Assembly: GCF_000472785.1 (NCBI RefSeq)
Contig: NZ_AXAL01000023.1
Coordinates: 1-64,000, forward strand
Length of the DNA stretch: 64,000 nucleotides
Direction: 5' to 3'
Origin: Mesorhizobium loti CJ3sym
GTDB taxonomy: Bacteria > Pseudomonadota > Alphaproteobacteria > Rhizobiales > Rhizobiaceae
Positions 20,095 to 28,786 of the stretch are shown one piece after another. Under the pieces are notes generated by a model. It was not told the DNA's origin. It saw only the letters and a list, made by a program, of their open reading frames with translations, and searched no databases. The position numbers and the translations under genes are program-made. Numbering within the stretch: the first letter of the stretch is position 1; each line of letters opens with the position of its first letter.

Positions 20095-20898
20095 TTGAGC
20101 GACATTTTTTCCAGGATCGAGCATTCTCGCACCGCCGACGAGGTAGTGCAGCAGATCGAGAGCCTCATCCTCGAAGGCGTGCTGCGTACCGGCGACCGGC
20201 TGCCGGGCGAGCGCGAACTGGCGCGCCAGTTCGACGTCTCACGGCCGATCCTGCGCGATGCGCTGAAGGCACTGGAAGGGCGTGGCCTTTTGACAACCAA
20301 GGCCGGCGGCGGCACGCATGTCGCCGACATTATCGGCCAGCTGTTCACCAAGCCGGTGGCGGACCTGATCTCGACGCATCGCAAGGCGGTCGCCGATTAT
20401 CTGGAGTATCGCCGCGAGATCGAAGGCGTGGCCGCAGAATATGCGGCGCGGCGTGCCACGCCGGAGGACCTTGCGCTGCTCGACCGCATCACGGCGCGCA
20501 TGGACGACGCCCATCGCACCGGCGATTTCGACGACGAGGCCGAAATCGACGTCGAGTTCCATCACGCAATCTGCGAATGCGCGCATAACATCCTGCTCCT
20601 GCACACGCTGCGCTCCTGCTACCGGCTTTTGTCGGAAGGCGTGTTCCAGAACCGGCTGCTGGTGTTCACCGTGCCCGGGGCGCGCGAGGCGCTGCTGGCG
20701 CAGCACAAGGCAATCCATGAAGCGGTCAAGGCCGGCGATCCCGCCGCTGCCCGGCAAGCGGCGATGGACCACATGATCTATGTCGAGCGCTCAATGGCCG
20801 AAGCCGAGCGCAGCGGCGACTGGCAACGCGTGTCGCGGCTGAGGTTGCGGCAGCGTTCGGAAGCCGGCGACACCGAACCAGCACGCAGACGCTCTTAA
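20095..20898 (+). CDS. FadR-subfamily GntR transcriptional regulator (LldR-like)
   Basis: 267 aa from a TTG at 20095, giving MSDIFSRIEHSRTADEVVQQIESLI. The winged helix-turn-helix reads GDRLPGERELARQFDVSRPILRDALKALEGRGLL near residues 35-70. The C-terminal FCD ligand domain contains RREIEGVAAEYAARRAT and a D-x3-H metal-binding pattern (IDVEFHHAICECAHN) near residue 160. The open frame extends to 20032, but those residues are not family-like and would overlap the operator. It sits 25 bp upstream of the lldD-type gene, so it probably senses lactate or a related 2-hydroxyacid. Confidence 0.88.
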   Translation: MSDIFSRIEHSRTADEVVQQIESLILEGVLRTGDRLPGERELARQFDVSRPILRDALKALEGRGLLTTKAGGGTHVADIIGQLFTKPVADLISTHRKAVADYLEYRREIEGVAAEYAARRATPEDLALLDRITARMDDAHRTGDFDDEAEIDVEFHHAICECAHNILLLHTLRSCYRLLSEGVFQNRLLVFTVPGAREALLAQHKAIHEAVKAGDPAAARQAAMDHMIYVERSMAEAERSGDWQRVSRLRLRQRSEAGDTEPARRRS

Positions 20899-20923
20899 TT
20901 ATTTCGATCAAGCGGGGACCACC

Positions 20924-22060
20924 ATGGGCGACATTCTCACCATTGCAGACCTCAAGGATCTCGCCCGCCGGCGCGTGCCCAAGATGTTCTTCGACTATGC
21001 CGATTCCGGCGCCTGGACCGAGAGCACCTATCGCGCCAACGAGGAGGACTTCCAGAAGATCAAGTTCCGCCAGCGCGTGTTGGTCGACATGAGCAACCGT
21101 TCGCTGGAATCGACCATGATCGGCCAGAAAGTGTCGATGCCGGTGGCGCTGGCGCCGACCGGCCTGACCGGCATGCAGCACGCCGATGGCGAGATGCTGG
21201 CGGCGCAGGCGGCCGAGGAGTTCGGCGTGCCTTTCACCCTGTCGACAATGAGCATCTGCTCGATCGAGGATGTCGCCTCGGCGACGAAGAAACCTTTCTG
21301 GTTCCAGCTCTATGTGCTGCGCGACAAGGATTTCGTGCTCAATCTGATCGATCGGGCGAAAGCAGCGAAGTGCTCGGCGCTGGTGCTGACGCTCGACCTG
21401 CAGATCCTCGGCCAGCGTCACAAGGACATTCGCAACGGGCTTTCGGCGCCGCCCAAGATGACGCTGGCCAACATCATCGACCTGGCCAGCAAGCCGCGCT
21501 GGTGCCTAGGTATAGCCGGTACCAAGCGCCGCACCTTCCGCAACATTGTCGGCCACGCCAAGGGCGTCGGCGACGTCTCGTCGCTCGGTTCATGGACGAC
21601 GGAGCAGTTCGACCCGCAACTCTCGTGGAAAGATGTCGCCTGGATCAAGGAGCGCTGGGGCGGCAAGCTGATCCTGAAGGGCATACTCGACAAGGAGGAT
21701 GCGCTGATGGCGGTCAAGACGGGCGCCGACGCGATCGTGGTTTCCAACCATGGCGGGCGCCAGCTCGACGGCGCGTCGTCCTCGATCATGGCGCTGGAAG
21801 AGATCGCGGACGCGGTCGGCGACCAGATCGAGGTCCATATGGATGGCGGCATCCGTTCCGGCCAGGACGTGCTGAAGGCGCTCTGCCTCGGCGCCAAGGG
21901 CACCTATATCGGCCGGCCGTTCCTTTACGGCCTCGGCGCGCTCGGCAAGGAAGGGGTTACCAAAGCGTTGGAAATCATCCGCAAGGAGATGGACATCACG
22001 CTGGCGCTGTGCGGAAAGCGTCTGGTCACCGAGATGGGCAAGGATCAGCTCCGGCGCTAA
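20924..22060 (+). CDS. lldD: FMN-dependent L-lactate dehydrogenase
   Basis: 378-aa alpha-hydroxyacid oxidoreductase that oxidises L-lactate to pyruvate and passes electrons to the respiratory chain. The family start KDLARRRVPKMFFDYADSGA and the active-site segment SNHGGRQLDGASSS (catalytic His and Arg) are intact. VHMDGGIRSGQDVLKALCLGAKG is the phosphate-binding region for FMN. It follows the FadR-type regulator by 25 bp on the same strand. Related enzymes use glycolate or mandelate, so lactate is the most likely but not proven substrate. Confidence 0.92.
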   Translation: MGDILTIADLKDLARRRVPKMFFDYADSGAWTESTYRANEEDFQKIKFRQRVLVDMSNRSLESTMIGQKVSMPVALAPTGLTGMQHADGEMLAAQAAEEFGVPFTLSTMSICSIEDVASATKKPFWFQLYVLRDKDFVLNLIDRAKAAKCSALVLTLDLQILGQRHKDIRNGLSAPPKMTLANIIDLASKPRWCLGIAGTKRRTFRNIVGHAKGVGDVSSLGSWTTEQFDPQLSWKDVAWIKERWGGKLILKGILDKEDALMAVKTGADAIVVSNHGGRQLDGASSSIMALEEIADAVGDQIEVHMDGGIRSGQDVLKALCLGAKGTYIGRPFLYGLGALGKEGVTKALEIIRKEMDITLALCGKRLVTEMGKDQLRR

Positions 22061-22064
22061 GTCC

Positions 22065-22862
22065 GTGACATCAGACCACGGAGACCACGATACGTTGGCT
22101 GAACCCGGCATCCATTTTCTCGACGCGAACGGCCCGGACGGTATGCGCCTCTATGCGATCGGCGACGTGCATGGCCGGCTCGACCTGCTGGCCGCCATGC
22201 ACCAGCGGATCGAGAGCGAGCTGGAGTGGAAACCGGCTCGCGACTGGCGGGTGATCCACCTCGGCGACTATGTCGACCGCGGGCCGGACTCCAAGGGCGT
22301 CATCGATTTTCTGATCGAGGCGCGAGAACGCGACCCGCGCAATCTGATGCTCGCCGGCAACCACGACATCGGCTTTCTCGACTTTCTGAGAACTGCCGAC
22401 CCGGAAGGGCTTTTCATGCGCTATGGCGGTGTCCAGACGGCGCTGTCCTATGGTGTATCCCTGACTGCGGACGGCAGCTGGTTCGGCAAGACGGAGACTA
22501 TGCGACGAGGTCATGCCGCCCTGGTTGAAGCCGTGCCGCAAAGCCATGTCGAATTTCTTCGCTCGCTGCCGTTCTCGTTGACGTTTGGCGACTTCTTCTT
22601 CTGCCATGCCGGCATCCGGCCAGGCATTCCGCTGGAGAAGCAAAACCCGCAGGACCTGATCTGGATCCGCGACGTTTTCCACGATTGCACCGGGCTGCTC
22701 CCAAAGATCGTGGTGCATGGCCACACCCCGGTCCCTGAAGCGGAAGTGATGGCCAACCGTGTCAATGTCGACACGCTTGCCTGGCAATCAGGCATGCTGA
22801 CCGCCCTCGTCGTGGACGGAGCCGACAAACGCATCCTGGAAATGTCGATAAAGGAAGCTTGA
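22065..22862 (+). CDS. Metallophosphoesterase, PPP/ApaH-type protein phosphatase
   Basis: 265 aa from a GTG at 22065, four bases after the lldD stop; no better ATG appears before the domain. The calcineurin-like metal-binding motifs are all present: YAIGDVHGR, HLGDYVDRGPDS, LAGNHD and VVHGHTPVPE. This is the set used by PPP-family serine/threonine phosphatases and by diadenosine tetraphosphatase ApaH. The substrate cannot be decided. Tight spacing suggests cotranscription with lldD. Confidence 0.88.
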   Translation: MTSDHGDHDTLAEPGIHFLDANGPDGMRLYAIGDVHGRLDLLAAMHQRIESELEWKPARDWRVIHLGDYVDRGPDSKGVIDFLIEARERDPRNLMLAGNHDIGFLDFLRTADPEGLFMRYGGVQTALSYGVSLTADGSWFGKTETMRRGHAALVEAVPQSHVEFLRSLPFSLTFGDFFFCHAGIRPGIPLEKQNPQDLIWIRDVFHDCTGLLPKIVVHGHTPVPEAEVMANRVNVDTLAWQSGMLTALVVDGADKRILEMSIKEA

Positions 22863-22904
22863 GCCTCCGCCGCGTCGCAGGTTGCGTCGCGAACGAATGA
22901 GCTT

Positions 22905-23045
22905 TTAGCGAAGCGAGGCGGTGACGCCGTAGCCGTCGACGGCGTTGTGGTTGTTGGCGGCATCGGCGGAATAGATGCCGAGACCGCACAGCACGATGGC
23001 GGACAACATGGCAAAGGACAGAAGCGCTGTTTTCACGGACGTCAT
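22905..23045 (-). CDS. Small secreted or membrane-anchored protein, 46 aa
   Basis: Short frame with ATG at 23045 and TAA at 22905, preceded on its strand by AACAAGAG. The product begins MTSVKTALLSFAMLSAIVL, a clear signal or membrane segment ending near residue 29 (SADAA), followed by only about 17 residues (NNHNAVDGYGVTASLR). It resembles a minimal exported peptide. No family was recognised. It is convergent with the phosphatase gene. Confidence 0.55.
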   Translation of the reverse strand: MTSVKTALLSFAMLSAIVLCGLGIYSADAANNHNAVDGYGVTASLR

Positions 23046-23326
23046 CTCTTGTTGAGCTTTCTGCATCTGTGCATCAGGCGGTTACCAATGCGTTGAAACG
23101 GAGAATTCGCTTCAAAGTTTCGACGATTTCGCGCTTCTAGGCGCGTTCTGTATCGACGGTGTGTCGCGCGGGTCACACAAAAGGTTCATCCCGGTTGCAC
23201 AGCCAATGCAGAGCGCGCGCCTTCTAGGATGGCGGGCGGACACGAGCCAAGGATGAAAGGGGTTTTCCCCAGCCGGTTTCACGGCCGCGTGCCAATTATG
23301 CCACGCCCAGACCTAGAGGCAGGCGC
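23046..23326. other. Intergenic region upstream of the 46-aa peptide gene
   Basis: About 280 bp between the small peptide gene and the end of the amidotransferase gene, both on the minus strand. No domain-bearing frame was seen. The part near 23050-23150 probably holds the promoter of the peptide gene. Confidence 0.4.
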
Positions 23327-24025
23327 TTAGATCGTCGCCACCCAGGCACGGGCAATGGCAAGGCCGGCCGCATCGGCGTCGGGGCCGTTGCGCGCCATTT
23401 CGCCATCGAGCCTGCCGGCCCAGTCGGGATGGCGCTCGGCGATGATCGGCGCGAAGGACGAACTCCAATCCTTCACCATCGGCCGGTCGGCCTCGAAATG
23501 GAATTGGAAGCCGTAGACGGCGCGACCGACACGAAACGCCTGGTTTTCGGCGACGTCATTGCCGGCGAGCCGCACGGCGTTTTGCGGCAGCACGAATGTG
23601 TCGTCATGCCACTGGAAGATCGGGAATTTTTCCGGCAGTTCGGCCAGCACCGGATCGGCCTTGGCATCCGATGTCAGCGACACACCCTGCCAGCCGAACT
23701 CATTGGCGCCGCCGATGCGGTTCTCGCCACCAAAGGCGCGGGCGACAAGCTGGCTGCCGAGACAGATGCCGAGCACGGCACGATCCTTGTCGGCGAAATC
23801 GCGGGTCAGTTCGAGCAATGCGGGGAAATAGGGATACTCATCGTCGGCCAGCGCATTCTGGCCACCGCCGAGCACCACCATGGCATCGTGCCCGGCCGCA
23901 TCCTGTGGCAGCGGATCGCCCTTGTAGGGCAAGCGCAGGTCAAGATCGGCACCCGCTTCCGCAAGGGCGGCACCAACCTGGCCGAGGCCGGTATTGTCGT
24001 AGTTCTGGACCACCAGCACCCGCAT
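23327..24025 (-). CDS. Class I glutamine amidotransferase-like protein
   Basis: 232 aa from ATG 24025 (MRVLVVQNYDNTGLG). The class I GATase triad is visible: nucleophile Cys in LGICLGSQLVARAFGG near residue 87, and His-x-Glu in YGFQFHFEAD near residue 173. There is no synthetase domain, so it resembles stand-alone GMP synthase-like amidotransferases that act on small amides or on glutamylated amines. The frame continues to 24517 but is antisense to the neighbouring gene there. It is divergent from the CxxC protein. Confidence 0.88.
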   Translation of the reverse strand: MRVLVVQNYDNTGLGQVGAALAEAGADLDLRLPYKGDPLPQDAAGHDAMVVLGGGQNALADDEYPYFPALLELTRDFADKDRAVLGICLGSQLVARAFGGENRIGGANEFGWQGVSLTSDAKADPVLAELPEKFPIFQWHDDTFVLPQNAVRLAGNDVAENQAFRVGRAVYGFQFHFEADRPMVKDWSSSFAPIIAERHPDWAGRLDGEMARNGPDADAAGLAIARAWVATI

Positions 24026-24113
24026 CGCAAAACCCTGCTGACATGAAAAAGATGCCACGAGCGATATCATGCCGCCCGCATTGCAGCCAAGATGCGTATC
24101 GCAGGAGAGAACT

Positions 24114-24761
24114 ATGCCACTGCAAAACCGGGTCGATCCGTTCGGCGCCATCCATGCCGTCCCCCAGCGCGGCCTGTTCACCGGCAATCGCGGCATTATC
24201 CACGATCCCGAGACCAAGACGCTGTTGAGGAAACACTGGGCGCTACAGGCCTGGATCATCTGCGTGTGCCAGTTCCGCAATGTGCGGCGGGAGCCGATGG
24301 GTCGCAATCGTGCTGGTGGCAAAGCGGGCTGGACCGAGCTGTTCTTCCTCGACGAGGTGACGGCGCTGGCTGCGGGACATCGCCCCTGCTTCTTTTGCCA
24401 ACGCGAACGGGCGAAAGATTTTGTTGGCCATTTCGGCGAAGCCTTCGGCATTGCCGAGCCGCGCGCCCCCCAGGTCGATAAACGGTTGCACAAGGAGCGG
24501 CTGGCTTCGGGTGGCAAGCCACCGACGGTCGCCGTTGAAGATCTTGGTGGCCTGCCGGATGGCGCTATGGTTGCGGATGGGAGAACAGCCTATGCGCTGA
24601 GCGGCGGCAAGGCGCTGCGCTGGTCGTTCGCTGGCTATGGTCCATCCGCCGATTTCGGTTCACTCGGCGAAAAGGCGCTTGTACTGCTGACGCCGGCGAC
24701 AACGCTCAACGTCCTGCGGCATGGCTTTCGGCCGGTGTGGCATCCATCGGCCGAGACTTGA
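24114..24761 (+). CDS. Conserved hypothetical protein with a CxxC motif
   Basis: 215 aa. The ATG at 24114 follows AGGAGA at the right distance. A CFFCQRERAKDF segment near residue 99 has a C-x-x-C pair suited to metal binding. The protein is otherwise soluble, with VCQFRNVRREPMGRNRAGGKAGWTELFF in the first half. I know similar uncharacterised proteins from Proteobacteria but no function. It ends 31 bp before rsmE on the same strand and may be cotranscribed. Confidence 0.65.
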   Translation: MPLQNRVDPFGAIHAVPQRGLFTGNRGIIHDPETKTLLRKHWALQAWIICVCQFRNVRREPMGRNRAGGKAGWTELFFLDEVTALAAGHRPCFFCQRERAKDFVGHFGEAFGIAEPRAPQVDKRLHKERLASGGKPPTVAVEDLGGLPDGAMVADGRTAYALSGGKALRWSFAGYGPSADFGSLGEKALVLLTPATTLNVLRHGFRPVWHPSAET

Positions 24762-24792
24762 CGCCGGCGGCCGGCTCGCCCATTCCTCGGCC

Positions 24793-25527
24793 ATGCGCGC
24801 CAATTACAAGATGCAACGTCTGTTCGTGCCTGACGATCTCGGCCCCGAGATCGAGTTCGACGCCGGCCAGCAGCAGAGCCATTATCTGCAGCATGTGCTG
24901 CGGCTTGGCGAAGGCGCCGAGATCCTGCTGTTCAATGGCCGCGACGGCGAGTGGTCAGCGGCCATCGCGGCGAAATCGAAGAAGGCGGTCAAACTCAGGG
25001 TGCTGGCGCCGCAGCGGCCGCAGCCGCCACTGCCCGATCTCGTCTACTGCTTTGCGCCTCTGAAACAGGGCCGGCTCGATTATCTCGTGCAGAAAGCGGT
25101 CGAGATGGGCGCGGGTGTCCTGCAGCCTGTGATCACCCAGCACACGCAAGTGGCCAAGCCGTCCATCGAGCGCCTGCGCGCCAATGTCGTCGAGGCGGCC
25201 GAGCAATGCGGCATCCTGGCGGTTCCGGAGGTTCGCGAGGCGGAAAAATTTGAGCGCCTGCTGACCGGCTGGGACAAGGACCGGCGGCTGGTCTTCTGTG
25301 ATGAGGACGCCTCGACCAACAATCCTCTGCCTGCCTTGCAGGCGTTAAAGGAGAAGAAGCTGGCGCTGCTGGTCGGGCCGGAGGGCGGCTTCTCCGACGA
25401 GGAGCGCAAGATGTTGCACGCCCTGCCCTTCGTGGCCGCCATTCCGCTCGGACCGCGCATCCTGCGCGCCGACACGGCGGCCGTGGCGGCACTTGCGGTG
25501 ATCCAGGCAACTGTCGGAGACTGGTAG
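24793..25527 (+). CDS. rsmE: 16S rRNA m3U1498 methyltransferase
   Basis: SPOUT-class methyltransferase that modifies U1498 of 16S rRNA with S-adenosylmethionine. 244 aa from ATG 24793. N-terminal PUA-like part: MQRLFVPDDLG and HYLQHVLRLGEGAEI. Trefoil-knot SAM site: LLVGPEGGFSDEE near residue 195 and LGPRILRADTAAVAALAVIQ at the end. KAVEMGAGVLQPVITQ is also family-typical. The longer upstream frame is not conserved. Confidence 0.95.
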   Translation: MRANYKMQRLFVPDDLGPEIEFDAGQQQSHYLQHVLRLGEGAEILLFNGRDGEWSAAIAAKSKKAVKLRVLAPQRPQPPLPDLVYCFAPLKQGRLDYLVQKAVEMGAGVLQPVITQHTQVAKPSIERLRANVVEAAEQCGILAVPEVREAEKFERLLTGWDKDRRLVFCDEDASTNNPLPALQALKEKKLALLVGPEGGFSDEERKMLHALPFVAAIPLGPRILRADTAAVAALAVIQATVGDW

Positions 25528-25638
25528 GAGGTCATTTTTCGCAAGAGGCGGTCCCGATCGTAGCATTCAATTCCTCTTGACCTGTGGCTCAGGATTTTTC
25601 GCTTGATCGGCTGCTGACATTTCGTCCATTTACCGTCG

Positions 25639-25659
25639 GCGGCCCCTTCGGCCGCTTTT
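25639..25659 (+). terminator. Terminator-like hairpin between rsmE and gshA
   Basis: Stem GCGGCC (25639-25644) and GGCCGC (25650-25655) with a 5-nt loop, followed by TTTT. It lies 110 bp after rsmE and only about 13 bp before the gshA start, so it may also occlude or modulate gshA translation. Confidence 0.5.
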
Positions 25660-25671
25660 GAGGGCTTGATC

Positions 25672-27045
25672 ATGGCGCGCGACACAACCGATTTCCGGCC
25701 GATCGAAGACATCGACGAACTTGTCGAGCACCTGGCTGAAGGCAACAAACCGCGCGACAAGTGGCGTATCGGCACCGAGCACGAAAAATTCCCCTTCTAC
25801 GTCGATGGCAACGCTCCGGTACCCTATGGCGGCGAGCGCGGCATCCGCGCCATCCTCGAAGGCATGCAGCACAAGCTCGGCTGGGATCCGATCATCGATG
25901 ACGGCCGCATCATCGGCCTGGTCGAGCCGACCGGCCAGGGCGCGATTTCGCTGGAGCCGGGTGGCCAGTTCGAGCTCTCCGGCGCGCCGCTGGAGACGAT
26001 CCATCAGACGTGCCGCGAGGGCAATGCGCATCTTGCGCAGGTGCGTGAGATCGCCGAGCCGATGGGCATCCGCTTCCTTGGCCTCGGCGGCAGCCCGAAA
26101 TGGTCGCTGGCCGAGACGCCTAAAATGCCAAAGTCGCGCTACGAGATCATGACCCGCTACATGCCCAAGGTCGGCACCAAGGGCCTCGACATGATGTACC
26201 GCACCTGCACCATCCAGGTTAACCTCGACTTCGAGAGCGAGGCCGACATGCGCCGCAAGATGCAGGTGTCGCTGAAGCTGCAACCGCTGTCGACGGCGCT
26301 GTTCGCCAACTCGCCCTTCACCGAGAGCCACCCGAACGGATTGCAAAGCTGGCGAGGCGATATCTGGCGCGACACCGACAACCAGCGTTCGGGCCTGCTC
26401 GAATTCTGCTTCTCGCCCGATTTCGGCTTTGCCGACTATGTCGAATGGGCGCTCGACGTGCCGATGTATTTCGTCATCCGCGACGGCCACTATCACGACA
26501 TGACGCACATCACCTTCCGGCAGTTCATGGCTGGAGCGGCGCGCAACGACGTGCCGGACGGGCTGCCGACGATGGGTGACTGGGCGAACCATCTGTCGAC
26601 CCTGTTCCCCGACGTGCGGCTGAAGCGCTTTCTTGAAATGCGCGGTGCCGACGGCGGCCCTTGGCGGCGCATCTGCGCGCTGCCGGCCTTCTGGGTCGGG
26701 CTGCTCTATGATGAGGCGGCACTTGATGCGGCCGAGGCGTTGACCTCGAGCTGGACGTATGAAGAAACGCTGGCGATGCGCAACGCGGTGCCGGAACTCG
26801 GCATCTCCGCGCCCTTCCGCAACACCACGCTGCGCGAGATCGCGCGCGACGTCATGGCCATTTCGCGCACGGGGCTGAAGAACCGCGGCAAGAAGAACCG
26901 CGATGGCTACGACGAGACCTCGTTCCTCAACACTTTGGACGAAGTGGTGGCGCGCGGCACGACGAGCGCCGAGGAGATGCTTTCGGCCTACCATACGCGC
27001 TGGGGCGGCTCAATCGAGCCGGTGTTCATGGAATATGCGTATTAG
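25672..27045 (+). CDS. gshA: Glutamate-cysteine ligase, plant/alphaproteobacterial type
   Basis: First step of glutathione synthesis: ATP-dependent joining of glutamate and cysteine. 457 aa, the usual length for the plant-type GCS2 family found in Rhizobiales and unlike E. coli GshA. Visible family segments: KWRIGTEHEKFPFY near residue 32, EPTGQGAISLEPGGQFELSG near residue 87, and MYRTCTIQVNLDF near residue 180. The C-terminus HTRWGGSIEPVFMEYAY is characteristic. A terminator-like hairpin is immediately upstream. Confidence 0.95.
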   Translation: MARDTTDFRPIEDIDELVEHLAEGNKPRDKWRIGTEHEKFPFYVDGNAPVPYGGERGIRAILEGMQHKLGWDPIIDDGRIIGLVEPTGQGAISLEPGGQFELSGAPLETIHQTCREGNAHLAQVREIAEPMGIRFLGLGGSPKWSLAETPKMPKSRYEIMTRYMPKVGTKGLDMMYRTCTIQVNLDFESEADMRRKMQVSLKLQPLSTALFANSPFTESHPNGLQSWRGDIWRDTDNQRSGLLEFCFSPDFGFADYVEWALDVPMYFVIRDGHYHDMTHITFRQFMAGAARNDVPDGLPTMGDWANHLSTLFPDVRLKRFLEMRGADGGPWRRICALPAFWVGLLYDEAALDAAEALTSSWTYEETLAMRNAVPELGISAPFRNTTLREIARDVMAISRTGLKNRGKKNRDGYDETSFLNTLDEVVARGTTSAEEMLSAYHTRWGGSIEPVFMEYAY

Positions 27046-27131
27046 CCCCGCGTCAGGAGCGGCAAAAGCCGCTTCAATCGAGCGTTGAAACGAATTAGGC
27101 TTCCCTCCGAGGAATTCAGGAGGAGAAGCCG

Positions 27132-28148
27132 ATGCCTACCTTGTTCGACATGCTGACGCAGGCCCAGAACGGCAACGGCATGCAGGCGCTTGCCCAGCAA
27201 TACGGGCTTTCGATGCAGCAGACACAGGCTGCGGTCGCAGCACTGCTGCCGGCCTTTTCACAGGGGTTGCAACGCAACACCGCCGATCCCTACGGGCTCG
27301 GCGCCTTCATGACGGCGATGGCAAGCGGCCAGCATGCCAAGTATTTCGAGGACGCGACCCGCGCTTTCTCGCCGCAAGGCGTTGATGAGGGCAACGGCAT
27401 CCTCGGGCACCTGTTCGGCTCGAAGGACCTGTCGCGCGCCGTGGCCAGTCAAGCGGCGCAGGCGAGCGGCGTCAGCCAGCAGATCCTGCAGCAGATGCTG
27501 CCGGCCATCGCCTCGATGGTGATGGGCGGGCTGTTCAAGCAGACAACAGGTCAGATGCAGGCCGCTGGCGGTTTCGGCGGCGGCGGCAACAATCCGCTGG
27601 GCGAGATCATCGAGCAGATGATGCGGCAGGGCGGCATGCAGGCGCCGGCTCCACAACAGCGCCAGGCGCCGCCGCCACAGAGCCCGATGGACAACCCGCT
27701 CGGCAAGGTCTTGCAGGACATGTTCGGCGGCGGCACACCGCAACCGCCGAGCCAGCCGCAGCCGGCACCCAATCCCTATGGCGACAATCCGTTGGGCAAG
27801 GTGCTGCAGGACATGTTCGGCGGCGGTACGCCACAGCCACAAGGCCAGGCTCAACCGCAACAGACGCAAAGCCCATATGGCGACAACCCGCTTGGGAAAA
27901 TCTTCGAAGAGATGCTGCGTTGGGGCGGCGGCTTCGGCTTGCCCGGTGGCCAGCCGGCGCCGCAGCCTCAGGCACCGCGGCAGCCACAGGCCCCGCAGCC
28001 GCAGACCAATCCGAGCGGCAGGCCAAGGAATCCGTTCGATGATATTTTCGGCAAAATGTTCGAGACCGGCGCCCAGCAGCGCGACGACTACCAGAAGGGC
28101 GTGGAAACGATCTTCGATCAGTTCAAGCGCGACATGGACCGGCGGTAG
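27132..28148 (+). CDS. DUF937 protein with NPLGKVLQDMFGGG repeats
   Basis: 338 aa; the ATG follows AGGAGGAGAAG, a very strong ribosome binding site. The N-terminal DUF937 domain (residues 1-135) contains LSMQQTQAAVAALLPAF and LFGSKDLSRAVASQAAQASG. The second half is low-complexity Pro/Gln/Gly with repeated amphipathic units, NPLGKVLQDMFGGGTPQP twice, plus NPLGEIIEQMMRQGG and NPLGKIFEEMLRWGGG, so four related copies. DUF937 relates to the YidB family, of unknown function. The repeats may be short helix modules joined by flexible linkers. Confidence 0.85.
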   Translation: MPTLFDMLTQAQNGNGMQALAQQYGLSMQQTQAAVAALLPAFSQGLQRNTADPYGLGAFMTAMASGQHAKYFEDATRAFSPQGVDEGNGILGHLFGSKDLSRAVASQAAQASGVSQQILQQMLPAIASMVMGGLFKQTTGQMQAAGGFGGGGNNPLGEIIEQMMRQGGMQAPAPQQRQAPPPQSPMDNPLGKVLQDMFGGGTPQPPSQPQPAPNPYGDNPLGKVLQDMFGGGTPQPQGQAQPQQTQSPYGDNPLGKIFEEMLRWGGGFGLPGGQPAPQPQAPRQPQAPQPQTNPSGRPRNPFDDIFGKMFETGAQQRDDYQKGVETIFDQFKRDMDRR

Positions 28149-28190
28149 GCGCGCGCCCAACGGCCGTTTCCTGGCAAGCAAAACAGAAAA

Positions 28191-28214
28191 GCCCGGTCCT
28201 TGGGAGGACCGGGC
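28191..28214. terminator. Strong terminator hairpin between DUF937 and DUF1127 genes
   Basis: Perfect 10-bp stem GCCCGGTCCT (28191-28200) and AGGACCGGGC (28205-28214) with a 4-nt loop. On the minus strand it is followed by TTTTCTGTTTTG, so it suits termination of the DUF1127 gene. On the plus strand it lies 42 bp after the DUF937 stop, so it probably serves both. Confidence 0.8.
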
Positions 28215-28318
28215 AATGTGCAGGCAGGCCGGCGGGGAACCGGCAGGGAGTGGGGAGCCTGCATAATCCTTGGTCGCGCTGAACCCTGAAAAGGTTCAAC
28301 AGGACCGAAACTCAGCGA

Positions 28319-28609
28319 TCAGGCCACTTGGCGGGCGAGATCCTCGACCGTTTCCACGCGATCGCTGGCAATCTGACGCAAGATCACCGTCGGGTCGCGG
28401 CCAAAGGGCACGTCGATGGCGACATGCAGGTCGGCGCGCGTCAGGCCGATATCGGCGAGTTCGGCGTCCGACATCTCGCCAAGGCGGTAGAAGGCGCGGC
28501 GATTTTTCCAGGCGCGATAGAAATTGGAGACGGTGTTGGCCACGCGCATCGCGACGGCCGGACGCGAGGTGATGCGCGAGGTCTCGGTGGCGAAATCGAT
28601 CGTGGTCAT
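28319..28609 (-). CDS. DUF1127 small protein
   Basis: 96 aa from ATG 28609, preceded by AAGGAGACCGAC. The C-terminal half carries the DUF1127 signature: YRAWKNRRAFYRLGEMSDAELADIGLTRADL near residues 31-62. Short DUF1127 proteins in Agrobacterium and Rhodobacter have been tied to RNA turnover and phosphate metabolism. This one is longer, with a C-terminal extension containing ILRQIASDRVETVEDLARQV. It is divergent from a LysR gene that could control it. Confidence 0.88.
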   Translation of the reverse strand: MTTIDFATETSRITSRPAVAMRVANTVSNFYRAWKNRRAFYRLGEMSDAELADIGLTRADLHVAIDVPFGRDPTVILRQIASDRVETVEDLARQVA

Positions 28610-28786
28610 GTCGGTCTCCTTCAGACTCGAACGGACGAAGCCGGGCCAACAACGCTTGGGAGAAGCGCCGTTCCGGTCTCGATTCACATGCCTTCATGTG
28701 GATGATGCGAATTTGCCATCGCGCGATTGATTAATCCAACGAATGTTTCTAATCTTTAGCATCAACACCAGTGATGGATCACGCCG

